Positions 1 to 9,695 of a stretch of 64,000 nucleotides of DNA are shown here, piece after piece. The notes below the pieces were generated by a model. It ran no database searches. It had not been told where the DNA came from and saw only the letters and a list, made by a program, of their open reading frames with translations. The position numbers and the translations under genes were made by a program. How positions within the stretch are numbered: the stretch's first letter is position 1; each line of letters opens with the position of its first letter. This DNA is from Notospermus geniculatus (lineage: Eukaryota > Nemertea > Pilidiophora > Heteronemertea > Lineidae), in contig NMRB01002072.1 in assembly GCA_002633025.1 (NCBI GenBank), positions 41,246 to 105,245 of the forward strand, given 5' to 3'.

Positions 1-107
1 TACAATAGCCTAGTTGGTAATACATGTATAGACCTAATTGTTGGGGCATCGACAGCTTTAACCCTCATTTCTTTGCAAATCCACTTTTTCATGTTTGGTG
101 GAGGATA

Positions 108-280
108 CAGGTGTGATAAAATCTAATGTCCCCATCCGCCTGATGTCCCCCTGCATTGTTTGTCACAGGATTAAGGGTCTTGGTCTCTGTAGAGTCCAGT
201 TCAATGGTGCCGCTTAATCCGTAAATATATTGTTTGGGGGACATTACATATCGGGGGACATTAGATTCTACTACACCGGC
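108..280. mobile_element. MITE, family with CCGGTGTAGTAGAAT ends
   Basis: The two ends are imperfect inverted repeats (CAGGTGTGATAAAATC against the complement of the right end ending CTACACCGGC). Closely related copies occur at 27497-27649 and, more diverged, about 13728-13885. All share an interior CCCTGCATTG / GGGGGACAT pattern. No coding capacity. Confidence 0.75.
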
Positions 281-327
281 TTGCAAATCATGTCCAAATT
301 GAACGTAAGGTGCTCCCAAGCTGTTCT

Positions 328-489
328 CTACGAAAGCCCAGAATGCTCATTCAAAATTCAATATTGAATTTTGCTCACTTCAAAATTCAATATTGAATTC
401 TGGATTTTGAAGTGGCAATTTCCTCACTTCAAAATTCAAAACTCAATATTGAATTTTGAATTTTGAATGAGCATTCTGGGCTTTCGTAG
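328..489. mobile_element. Short fold-back element
   Basis: CTACGAAAGCCCAGAATGC at the left is matched in inverted orientation at the right (ending GGGCTTTCGTAG). The interior is built of repeated TTCAATATTGAATT palindromes. Non-coding. Confidence 0.8.
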
Positions 490-1254
490 TTCTCTGCTCA
501 CAGCTGCTACCCGGTGTGTCACCAGACAAATGTACAGGAAATATCTGCATGTTCATATATTGAGAGATATTTCTGAACATCACGAATGTCTGTTTTGAAG
601 TTTACACTATGAGAATAAGGTGAACTCTCTCGGACATTCCCAAAAGTCTTTGACAATAGTCTGTACCAATTTATAGTCATATTGAGAAAAACTAAATCTA
701 ACATTTGAGAATGTGGAACAGGTGTGAAAAGATTCCAAGTCCCCCCCCCCCCCCCNNNNNNNNNNNNNNNNNNNNNNNNNNTCCGGTCTTATTGTTCAGC
801 GAGGGATTAGAATATATGGCTGGAGAGACCATGACCATTCGAATACATGTATAACCTTACAATAGCGAGCTATTGTTTGGCGGATCTGCATTCCTAGGAC
901 GCTGGTTCCTGTCACACCTGTTTAAGTCCAGTTACAGTTTAATGCATGCTCTGCTGAATTGAAATTGACACGCACATGCATTGGACATTTTTAACAATGT
1001 GTGCAGAAAAGAAAGGAAGGCTAATCTACGTCGTGTACACCATGCAAAAAAGTAGGCCCTACAAGTCTTTTCAGAATTTCTTAAAAACTAGTCGAAGATG
1101 ATAGGCCTACAAAAAAATCTGGCCTATACAATGTATGTACGCAGCGTTTAAAGAATGCCTGCACAGAGGAATCGGCAAGTGCATAGGCGTACATTTGAAC
1201 GAAAGCACAGAAAATCTTTAAGTCTTAAGAGTAAGCACAGTAAATTTTACTCAC
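490..1254. other. Intergenic stretch with assembly gap
   Basis: Nothing coding is recognised. A run of 15 C precedes 26 N at 756-781, so the gap sits at a homopolymer. Confidence 0.6.
756..781. other. Assembly gap (26 N)
   Basis: Twenty-six N immediately after a poly-C run; the true length is unknown. Confidence 0.95.
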
Positions 1255-1386
1255 CTCCAATTTTGCGAAGTTTCTCGCGCATATGACGACCTTCATGCCA
1301 TGCTTTACCAGAGCTAGGGCCGTGGCCTCACCAATACCGATGTTCCCGCCAGTCACGAGAGCCACTCGGCCCTTCCAGCGATCCAT
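1255..1386 (-). CDS. First exon of a second DHRS11-like SDR gene
   Basis: The exon begins at an ATG on the minus strand (1386) and stops after exactly 44 codons at a GTGAGT donor (1250-1254 on the plus strand). It encodes the Rossmann start of a short-chain dehydrogenase: MDRWKGRVALVTGG, the TGG-x3-GIG nucleotide-binding loop and the VVICAR strand before the donor. Length, start and splice phase are identical to exon 1 of the complete-looking copy at 16566-16697, with the protein differing at only a few positions. No further exons are visible between here and position 1, so the rest of this gene lies off the window or in the gap. The two copies are head to tail. If functional, it is an NADP-dependent cytosolic reductase of the DHRS11 type. 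Confidence 0.85.
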
Positions 1387-1645
1387 TTCGCACACGATTG
1401 GGAATGCACTGCCCACACGCGACGAGGCAGAATTTTCTAGGTCAGGAGGAACTGTCGAGTGTGTTTATAAGAATAGCGATCTGACACAGTTTTATCCCTC
1501 GATAAAAGGATCATAATCGGCAGGTTTGCACATGTGTAAATTCATAGGTCTATAGCATGAGAACAGTGCAACGTCACGACTCACCAACCTTCCTATCGTA
1601 TACATGTATATGTGGCACATGAAAGGCCTGTAGTCAATCAGCTGG

Positions 1646-2030
1646 TTAAAGGGACTAGGAAAATTTTTTCAAGCTTCGGTTATTACAAAATGCTAGTCTT
1701 TCATGATAAATTCCCACCGTCAATTCACTTTTTCAATTAACTGTTAATTACTGGCACCCAGACAAATCAGTTATCACCACACCATGGAGCATTCACCACG
1801 TCACTGGGAACCTAATCAACATAATAGAGTAAAGACTCGCTCCATACAAAACATACAGCGAGAGGTTCCCAGTGACGTGGTGAATTCTCCATGGTGTGGT
1901 GATGACTGATTTGTCTGCGTGCCAGTAATTAACACTTAATTGAAAAAGTGAATTGACGGTGGGAATTTATCATGAAAGACTAGCATTTTGTAATAACCGA
2001 AGCTTGAAAAAATTTTCCTAGTCCCTTTAA
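1646..2030. mobile_element. Fold-back element with 168-bp arms
   Basis: Left arm 1646-1813 and right arm 1863-2030 are near-perfect inverted copies around a 49-bp loop. The outer ends read TTAAAGGGACTAGGAAAA. No open frame spans it. Confidence 0.9.
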
Positions 2031-2050
2031 TGGTGACAAGCTTATTGGGT

Positions 2051-2335
2051 TAAAGCTGACCTATTTCCATTACCCCACCGCATAGAGTGACAAAAAAATT
2101 CCTGCCGCGCCACAACACGGCAGAAAGGTTAAGTACAAACGCCCTGGTCATTCCTCAGTCGACACCTCCAGACACCATATACCGAAAATACACCCTAGGT
2201 GTCGCCGTCATTCAACCATGAGAAGCCGAGGAAGACGGATATCCAATAGTTCCAGTATGGTGAGCAGTACTCGGGTCAGTACAGACAGACATACACACAC
2301 AGTTTAGTCAGCTGATTGTGGGAGCCTGTGGTCAT
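2051..2335. mobile_element. Single arm of the TAAAGCTGAC palindromic family
   Basis: Starts TAAAGCTGACC and follows the left arm of the complete element at 26884-28334: CATTACCCCA, then CGCGCCACA..CGGCA, then AGGTGTCGC..GTCATTC. The matching right arm is absent here, so this is a truncated copy. Confidence 0.7.
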
Positions 2336-2888
2336 CATGCCGCCACGGACCAATCCTCGCTATTACGAACTCTTAAATCGTTATTACGAACTTACCCCTT
2401 ACCCCTTTGACCCCGAGGGGTTCGTAATAGCGATGGAGGACTGTATTATGCTAATTCTACACATACCTTTTTAGGTGTTCCTTCTTAAGTCCGTGAGTGC
2501 CAATAAAATGTCCACATGGAAGCTGACAGTACTATCCAGCGAAAAATGCCCATATAAAAAGCCCATATAAATGCCCATATAAAAAGCACGAATACAATCT
2601 ATAATCCATACATGTAAATGAGCATCACATAGACTCTGACAGCATCAAGAACTAACCGCCAAGATAGTCAACTACAATATGTTCGAATTTATTTTGTTTC
2701 ACTCGTTCTAACAGTATTATCAACCTGGTATTATCAACCACATCGCTCGCAGATTTAATTCGAAGTACATGTACAGTGATGATATAACAAGTCATTCATC
2801 TGAATACCAAGAGAGATCTTTTCAGGCCGTTATTGCCTGCCCGTAGGGCACTGGCTTATACCGGACACTCACTTACGTTGCACAGGTT

Positions 2889-3231
2889 CTGGGCCCGGTT
2901 GCAGCAAACTTTTAAGTTTGGTGCAACCAGATATTCCATATCTTACGATAAGAACTTAAAAGTTCTTATCGTAAGATATGGAATTTGGGACAGTCCCTGA
3001 GACATGTCGTAACTGTATAGGCAGGAACGTTAGGACGATGTCCTGAGGCATCGATGGTGCAACACATTTTTGTTCTTAACTTTAAGACAGCACCTACAAC
3101 CTTTTGTGCAACCGGGCCCAGATAGGGAGGCCTTTAAGACAGCACCTACGACCTTTTGTGCAACCGGGCCCAGATAGAGAGGCCTTTAAGACAGCACCTA
3201 CGACCTTTTGTGCAACCGGGCCCAGATAGAC
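2889..3231. mobile_element. Element with GGGCCCGGTTGCA ends, palindrome and 52-bp tandem repeat
   Basis: CTGGGCCCGGTTGCAG at the left pairs with GTGCAACCGGGCCCAG at the right. Inside is a 50-bp near-perfect palindrome (2934-2983, centre AACTTAAAAGTT). After it come about three direct copies of a 52-bp unit (3080-3231), each of which ends in the right terminal sequence. The tandem repeat therefore multiplies the element's own end. Confidence 0.8.
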
Positions 3232-3374
3232 AGGCTTATTAACAAACGTATTGTAGAAACTTACATCTCTTTCGATCCAAGGTCGGTATTCTAGAAGCCG
3301 CCTAACTAAGATTCACTTTAACCTTTTTGTATTCTGCCCTGCAAACAATAGCCTAATGTAAACCTTAGAGTTAA

Positions 3375-3637
3375 GGGGCCGTATTCAAAAAGGGTGTTTA
3401 GCCAAATCAGCGTACAAATTCTGCATTACACATGTTATAGGCCTAGAAACTATTGTTCTGCCTTCTGTATGCTGCTAAATGCCTCTGGTGAAGCACCATA
3501 AATGCCTCTGGTGAAGCACCATACAGACATCAGACAATAGTTTTCTAGGCCTTTAACTTGTGTAATGCAGAATTTGTACGCTGATTAGGCTGAATAACCC
3601 TTAATCGCGCGATGATCACCCTTTTTGAATTCGGCCC
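3375..3637. mobile_element. Fold-back element
   Basis: GGGGCCGTATTCAAAAAGGG is matched inverted at the right (CCCTTTTTGAATTCGGCCC). The interior arms include AGCGTACAAATTCTGCATTA and its complement, and a short direct repeat of ATGCCTCTGGTGAAGCACCA at the centre. Confidence 0.8.
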
Positions 3638-4874
3638 AAGGAATCTTCTGTAATGACCCCAGATCTTGAAATTGACATGGATCTCACTTCCAAGGTCCTA
3701 AACTCCACATATTATACATGTAGTATCAACCATTTAAACACCGCCGCTAATTAAACATCCAACAAAAATCTCCGTACAGTTCTTGGTTAAGGCAGGAAAT
3801 AAAAACAACTAGAACTGTGACATTGACAATGTAGGGACCATAAATACTGTGACAAGCTATCTAAATATCGTAAGCAAGTATGCCTACACACTTGTGATCT
3901 AAGGAACTACACTCCCAAAATTGCCACAGGGGCACTTGTCGTCCTTTACGAACCTATAGAGACTGTTCCTGTGAGCTAAGGTACAAACTATCTAAATGTC
4001 CTAAGCAAGAGTATATACATGTACTTGTGAGCTAAGGAACTAGACACCCAAAACTGCCATGGGGCAGTTGTCCTCTTTTATGAACCTGCAGACGACTGTT
4101 TCTGTGAGGTAAGGCACTCCAGTATACGAGCGATTGTAAACTATGTCCAGGTTTGTCAAATAGGGCCAACAGTCTGATAAAGATAAACTGAAGTAGGCCT
4201 ATGTGAAATAGATGTGGTCAGGGTAGAACACTTCATGTTCAAAATATGAAATTGGTAAAAACATATGATCATAAACAGAAATAACAACCGAACTGTTTTC
4301 TGTACACAATGGGGAGCGCCAATTGGTCACGTGAGACTGATAGAGCAGACGCGACACCTATAGAGGCTCATTGTTCGAGATACGGTTCACCAAGCACGGC
4401 CAATCACACCTTGAATCGTCATGAATAAAATAGGTGGCATCTGTGTACTATCAGTTCAAACCCACGCGTATATTCTCGCGTGGTCTGCGTGATCGGGGTC
4501 CCCTATTGTTATGTCGGGTAGAGACCGGTGTCGGATTGGTAACGCATTTTAAGAATCTGAGGTGTCCAGAACATCTGTATCAAACCCAGATTACGAGTTA
4601 TGTATTGTGTGTTCTAAATGAGAATCAGTTTAAAAACAAGTTTGCCGTGTTTTCTACTGCTCCGTGAAATCTTTAAACGCAAAGTCGCATTCGCGAACAC
4701 GTCGGACTGTCTACCTTCCGTTTATCGTGAGTGCATCATCAATCAACGTGTATTTTATAAACTCAGAACATAAACACGGCTTCGGTTTGTCTTCTTCTGA
4801 GAGTTGAATTCTAATCCCTTCGAATAAGATTTGCATCTCTCATCACTATGTCAGGTGATCGATTTGAAGGCCTA
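3638..4874. other. Intergenic stretch, nothing recognised
   Basis: Contains a loose tandem similarity (3880-3980 against 4000-4100: TGTGA..TAAGGAACTA, CCCAAAA..GCCA) but no gene that I can support. Confidence 0.5.
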
Positions 4875-5053
4875 AGTTATATCTTACGATAAACCCATGG
4901 GCGTAAGTTTTTAGTATAAAAGCGAGTTTTCGCAAAGTCCCCGAAACGCCAACGCGAACGCCAATCCCATTGTTCAATGTCACGAAGAGAGCACCGAACA
5001 AAAGGGTAGACGTTCACGTTGGCGTTTCGGGGGCTTTGCGAAAACTCTCTAAT
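4875..5053. mobile_element. Fold-back element beside the TRIM stop codon
   Basis: GTTTTCGCAAAGTCCCCGAA and CGCCAACG at the left are matched inverted at 5013-5053 (CGTTGGCGTTTCGGGGGC). It ends about 25 bp beyond the TRIM stop, so it probably overlaps that gene's 3' untranslated region. Confidence 0.75.
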
Positions 5054-5075
5054 ATCATGAGATTTTCCGTTTGTC

Positions 5076-7052
5076 TTACACCAAGAGGTTAAGTACGTGG
5101 ACTTTGTTGTCATAACCGATCACGAGTCTGTTTTCTTTCGCAGAGCATTTTGGACCCCAAGCTGCCCTCATCTGTTCGCCTTTGATTATTATTCGTTTCA
5201 TCGACACCGTTTTCTTGTCAGCATCAATGTCAGGCTGATACACCCTGACCTCTTGGGGCTTACTACCATCCATCCACCCAACGATGAATACCTCCCCAAA
5301 TGTCCCTGAACAGGTATCCTCACACTCGAACACCTTCACCCCATGAGGTACTGACATGACCTCCGTCAGGCTGTTCTCACCCACCTGGTAGCATGAGATT
5401 ATGTCGGCATTATTGGTACATACGACAACCATACCAGTGATTCTACAGAATGCTAATCGATATCCTAGACCAGTCTCGATATCCTGGAGTACCTTACCTT
5501 TGTTGTCGATCAGCAGTACATGAAGGAGGAATGTTTCTGTGTATGAAACCAAGAAGTTTCCATGGCTAACAACCTCAACCGACCACAAATATTCCACAAC
5601 CGCCTCATCCAAGAACTTCACATCGATTTCCCTCTTCGTATCTCTGACGACATTTATGACGGTAAGGATCGGTGATCGCCTTCTCAGGACAACTAGATGA
5701 TCTTGTCCTAATGCAACAATGTATGGTAAGTAGGCGTCCTCTTGCATTACAACCTTAGCGGCCAGAGAGGGTAAGTTCCATAGGAACACCTTGAAATCTC
5801 CACCTACCCTGACTGATGCAGCTATGCGATCTTTTGACATGAATGCTACACTCAACACGACACTCCCATCAGGAACCTTTAGGTTGGACGATAGCGAAGC
5901 GGATGAGAACCGTCCCACAGAGGCAACATAATCTTCACACAAGTCATCATCAGTTGTCATACTCTCTCTAAACGGCGTCACCCAGTCTTTTTTGGAAGCA
6001 TCTGAAAGCTCCATCATCTTGGTGTAAGTACGCGTCATATTTTTACATAGGTCTGCTTTGAGTAATTTCTCGGACACCAATTCATCGCGTTTCGGTTTTG
6101 TAGCTTGAATTTCTTCCTGTATGACTGTGACATCTTTGATGGTCTCCTGGATCATTCCCGTTCTTTGTTGGCATTCCTGGCCGAGACTCTGAATGAACGG
6201 TTTCTGTATTTCTTGTAACTTCTTCCTCCGACTCTCGTGTTCCATCTTGTTCCGTTCCATCAGCTCCCACTGGGATCGGTATAAATCAGCCATCTCTGAA
6301 CATTCGAGGATATTTTTTTCAACTTTTCTTTCACCGTCACTAAAGTTCACGGAAGCTTTTTTCTTCCTTTCTTCAAATGTTGTCTCCGTCTCTTTCAGCA
6401 CTTCCTTCAGCTGAGTTTCGTGCGCCTTCATTGGATCGGATGCCGCTTGGGCCTTTTTAAATCCTTCTTGTAACTTGTCCTTCTTCGAATTCAGCCCAGC
6501 TTTGTAGTCTGTTACAACATGGTGTTGTTTTTCAGCATGTTCACCACAGCAGACAGCACATATTGGACGATCACAGCTCTTACAGAAACGACTGAGTGGT
6601 TTACCGTGAAGTCCACACAACGAATATACATCGTGAGTTTTGCCAATTGGATTGTCCTTGTGTTTTTGGCCGCAGTCATCACATAAACTGATGTCACCAC
6701 ATTGCGGACAAATAAGGGAGGCCTCAACATTCTTATCTTTGTCGTTGCAGTAGGAACATTTGTTCCATTTCATCCCATTTACCAATATCTTGATCAAGTT
6801 GTATTTCTGAATGGTATTTGCTAGTTCAAAGTCAGGTTTGAATCCGTCCACTCCATTCGGTGGGACCCGACATGTTTGTGTACAAACAGGGCATGGGAAC
6901 TCACCACCTCTTGCTGCCTTCTGCATGTAAGTCCGCAGGCAGTTTTTACAAAACGAGTGGCTGCAGCTTCCAGCTACTTTCGGTTCCTCATAGGTCTCAG
7001 TACATATGGGACATTCAAGTCCTGTGTGGCGAGCACTGTCAGCGGATGCCAT
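5076..7052 (-). CDS. TRIM (RING / B-box / coiled-coil) protein
   Basis: A 658-residue protein in one coding exon. I place the start at MASADSARHTG because a TTTACAG splice acceptor ends five bases before it (exon starts at 7057); the longer upstream reading would be intron. Residues 14-60 form a C3HC4 RING (CPIC, HSFCKNC, CPVC), the mark of a ubiquitin E3 ligase. Residues about 97-140 form a first B-box (CSYC..CPQC..CDDC). Residues about 145-185 form a second B-box (LHGKPLSRFCKSC..CAVCC..H-x3-HH). Residues 190-330 are rich in Lys, Glu and Gln in a coiled-coil pattern. The last 260 residues look like repeated beta strands (for example FKVFLWNLPSLA), which suggests a propeller-like C-terminus, although I cannot see clear NHL repeats. 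Likely cytoplasmic. Invertebrate TRIM genes of this intronless type are commonly expanded; the specific substrate is unknown. Confidence 0.93.
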   Translation of the reverse strand: MASADSARHTGLECPICTETYEEPKVAGSCSHSFCKNCLRTYMQKAARGGEFPCPVCTQTCRVPPNGVDGFKPDFELANTIQKYNLIKILVNGMKWNKCSYCNDKDKNVEASLICPQCGDISLCDDCGQKHKDNPIGKTHDVYSLCGLHGKPLSRFCKSCDRPICAVCCGEHAEKQHHVVTDYKAGLNSKKDKLQEGFKKAQAASDPMKAHETQLKEVLKETETTFEERKKKASVNFSDGERKVEKNILECSEMADLYRSQWELMERNKMEHESRRKKLQEIQKPFIQSLGQECQQRTGMIQETIKDVTVIQEEIQATKPKRDELVSEKLLKADLCKNMTRTYTKMMELSDASKKDWVTPFRESMTTDDDLCEDYVASVGRFSSASLSSNLKVPDGSVVLSVAFMSKDRIAASVRVGGDFKVFLWNLPSLAAKVVMQEDAYLPYIVALGQDHLVVLRRRSPILTVINVVRDTKREIDVKFLDEAVVEYLWSVEVVSHGNFLVSYTETFLLHVLLIDNKGKVLQDIETGLGYRLAFCRITGMVVVCTNNADIISCYQVGENSLTEVMSVPHGVKVFECEDTCSGTFGEVFIVGWMDGSKPQEVRVYQPDIDADKKTVSMKRIIIKGEQMRAAWGPKCSAKENRLVIGYDNKVHVLNLLV

Positions 7053-7397
7053 GTCGTCTGTAAATAAAGCCGAAAAAAATTCAGTTGCCAACATAGTTAA
7101 ATAAGTTTTTTTTCCAGTTCATTGAAAAAAACAGATCAATGGAGTGCTTAATGTGTATTATAGCAAGAAAACGGTAAATTCTGATCATAAATTGATATAT
7201 ATCCTTAATGTTCGAGGTAATTGCTGTGAATCATCCCTTAGATATCTTTCACTTTTCTGTTCGTCCTGATTGAACAAAATGGCGGCCAATGCGCTATCAT
7301 ATGACATCCAGACTACAGTTCGTGTCATCGAAATTTCAATTTTCGGAAGAGGGACTCGAGACGGGATAATTCTGGATTGGTATACGTGACTACTCAC

Positions 7398-7445
7398 CTA
7401 TCGTAGCTTGCACAGTATTCTACCTTCTGGCTTCCGACTCTCTAT
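7398..7445 (-). promoter_or_regulatory. Probable non-coding first exon of the TRIM gene
   Basis: On the minus strand a GATAG/GTGAGT donor lies at 7393-7398. Spliced to the acceptor at 7057 it would leave a 340-bp intron in the 5' leader. The 5' end of the exon is not determinable. Confidence 0.45.
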
Positions 7446-8041
7446 TGCGTTGATTACTAGTTATTTGTAAATATCAAGTTATGGCAGTCATCAGTAAATC
7501 GTTGCTATCAACAAAATGATCATTCGTTATAAACAAGCTTCGTCGAGCTTGGTTGGTTTTTAAGACATTTATTAAGGTGATAACATTGTCTGCTATATTG
7601 CCAAATAAAGTTAGGGATTGGTCAAAAATGGTGGAAAAAAATCATCTTCTCAAAATATTTTAATCTCTTATTCATATCATGCCTCGGTTCGGTGACCATA
7701 TAGGCCTGGAACCGTTCTTCCTTTGTCCAGAAAAGCATACTGTCGAAGAATGTATTGTGTAGGGCCTACTTACAGGGTTGGATTCAAGTGAATGTAGGCC
7801 TTCGCCGTACGGTACGTACGGAAACAAGTATATAGCCGCACACGATCAATCACTTCATTTGATTTTTTTTGTTGTTAATCATTTTCATCAAAAGATCATC
7901 TTCCTCCAGCGTTATACATAGTGACTCCGTGCAACCAAGACTCAGTCACGTCAGTGATGACAGATGCTGCTTTTGTGGCTGCTTGTAATGACCCCAACAC
8001 CCCCGACGCCTCCCAACACTTCTTCTACGGCTCTTATACCA
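7446..8041. other. Intergenic stretch, nothing recognised
   Basis: Likely contains the TRIM upstream region; no gene or repeat boundary could be supported. Confidence 0.4.
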
Positions 8042-8470
8042 CACCTTAGTAGTTTGTCGTCTGCGCAGCTGCACTCTAAAATTTGCTGGGTCAAATTTGA
8101 CCCAAAATGGGTAGATTTTTACCAAAAAAATAAGATTTATACGCAAACAACCAAATGCTGGGTTCAGCACCTTAGTAGTTTGTCGTCTGCGCAGCTGCAC
8201 TCTAAAATTTGCTGGGTCAAATTTGACCCAAAATGGGTAGATTTTTACCAAAAAAATAAGATTTATACGCAAACAACCAAATGCTGGGTTAAGTTGACTC
8301 AATTAATATTGGGCGTATTCAACACAGTAATTGGGTTAGGAAAGTGACCCAAAAATAGAGGCAAAACATTTAACCCTGTCCGAGGTCAAGGACAGGGGTT
8401 AAATGGTTGGGTCAACATAATGACCCATTATACCGACCCAAACATATTTAACCCTGTCTCTACATGGGGT
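8042..8470. repeat. GGGTCAA-type element with 126-bp tandem duplication
   Basis: CACCTTAGTAGTTTGTCG starts at 8042 and again at 8168, giving two nearly identical 126-bp units. The unit carries CTCTAAAATTTGCTGGGTCA and its inverted partner TTTGACCCA. The flank to 8470 repeats the word GGGTCA/TGACCC in both directions. The same termini bound the repeat at 18177-19099. Confidence 0.85.
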
Positions 8471-9490
8471 GAGGTTGATAAGCGGTAGTTGAACAACGTT
8501 GTCAATAGAGGTCTCCCTTAACGCGGGCATGTTTTGCGCAGGATAGGGCAGGAATACTCAGTGCCCCTTTAAGCTTAATCAGCATTAAAACCTTGAAACA
8601 AAATAACGAGATTTTGAGGAAGGTAAGTACATGTATACAAATGACTGAATAATGAGAAACGGGAAAGATACCGGTATGAAGAATTAGGAAACAAAGAAAA
8701 GACAACGAAAAACGACGAAGAAAGAAAAACTATGTATTAAAATAAAAAGCTAACTACCAGTGAATGTACAAGTTAACTACGGGAGAGGACGCATTTGAAT
8801 TCCAATAGGGTGTTTAAGAGATCGCACGCTAACGAAATTTCGCACACTTGCAGAGGGTGCCGTATCGTCACACGAAATTAGTCAACTCGTACCCAGGTTA
8901 ACTCGTATCCAAGTCAACTCGTGCACGGCCCTCGGTCAGTTTTGTACCAGGTCTTTGGTTAACTCGAAACCAATCTTCCCTATCGAGGGTAACGTAGGTC
9001 TGTAGTTTTTGTCGCGGGTTTTTTTTTGACAGACTATACGGTCAACCGACCGAAAGTTTCCGATTCGTGCTGGACGTTTAACCTCTCCTACCCGCGCTAC
9101 GAATCTGCTTGCGTCCACGCAATTCTCAACAGATGATAAATAGACGGCGCTAGCTGTCCGATTCGGGGATTTCCCGCGCGGGCATTTGCCGTGCGACTTG
9201 CTGGGTAGACGACCAAATTTGTGCTTTTCGGCAAGCTAATGAAACAACTGGATTAAACAACCTTCGACATTTCCAAAATGTGAGTACACACTAACAAGAG
9301 CGTAACAAGAGCTAGGCCTATAAAATATGCAAAATTGCGCTAATACTGTTGAAAAGTTATACACATTTGGTACCGATGACAATTTTCCAAATCCTCTTCC
9401 TCTTACGGTTCTTGAGTGACAGGTCTGATAAAAACGTCATTCATCTGAAATATTCGAATACGAAGGTGTAATGCAAGCATCAGCGATGTG
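8471..9490. other. Intergenic stretch
   Basis: No gene supported. The part at 9124-9230 (TAGACGGCGCTAGCTG, CCCAGCAAG complement) matches in inverted orientation sequence around 14500-14575, indicating another dispersed repeat family. Confidence 0.45.
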
Positions 9491-9493
9491 GAA

Positions 9494-9645
9494 TTTAAAC
9501 GTTAAAGTTAAAATTTGGGTTTATAGTCTGATATCAACAACGGTAGAGGTGTCATCCGACTTTACACTTTAACCCCACTCTATCCTGAAACCTTTCAGCA
9601 GAACTCAGATGAGCTGCTCATTCAGCGCTACAATCTGAACATTTC
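9494..9645 (-). mobile_element. Fragment of a tRNA-derived SINE (tail region)
   Basis: Reverse complement of the tail of the SINE at 20010-20310: the segments CTGAATGAGCAGCTCATCTG, GGTTTCAGGATAGA and AAGTGTAAAGTCGGATGA occur in the same order. It lies just 3' of the SDR gene. Confidence 0.8.
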
Positions 9646-9695
9646 CTGTGTCGTGGTCCTCCTACCATCTGCATGTACACATGCACGACTCAATT

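Noticed and set aside
5076-7094. Longer TRIM start at 7094
   Set aside because: The extra 14 residues would be translated from intron, as a TTTACAG acceptor lies at 7058-7064, just upstream of the MASADS start.
8042-8347. Open frames on both strands over 120 codons
   Set aside because: They arise from two identical 126-bp repeat units and encode nothing like a protein domain.
9640-9680. SDR last exon reading into the SINE (MVGGPRHRK)
   Set aside because: An acceptor-like word exists but the peptide does not resemble the family C-terminus; the 9696-9749 candidate fits length better, though it is also unproven.
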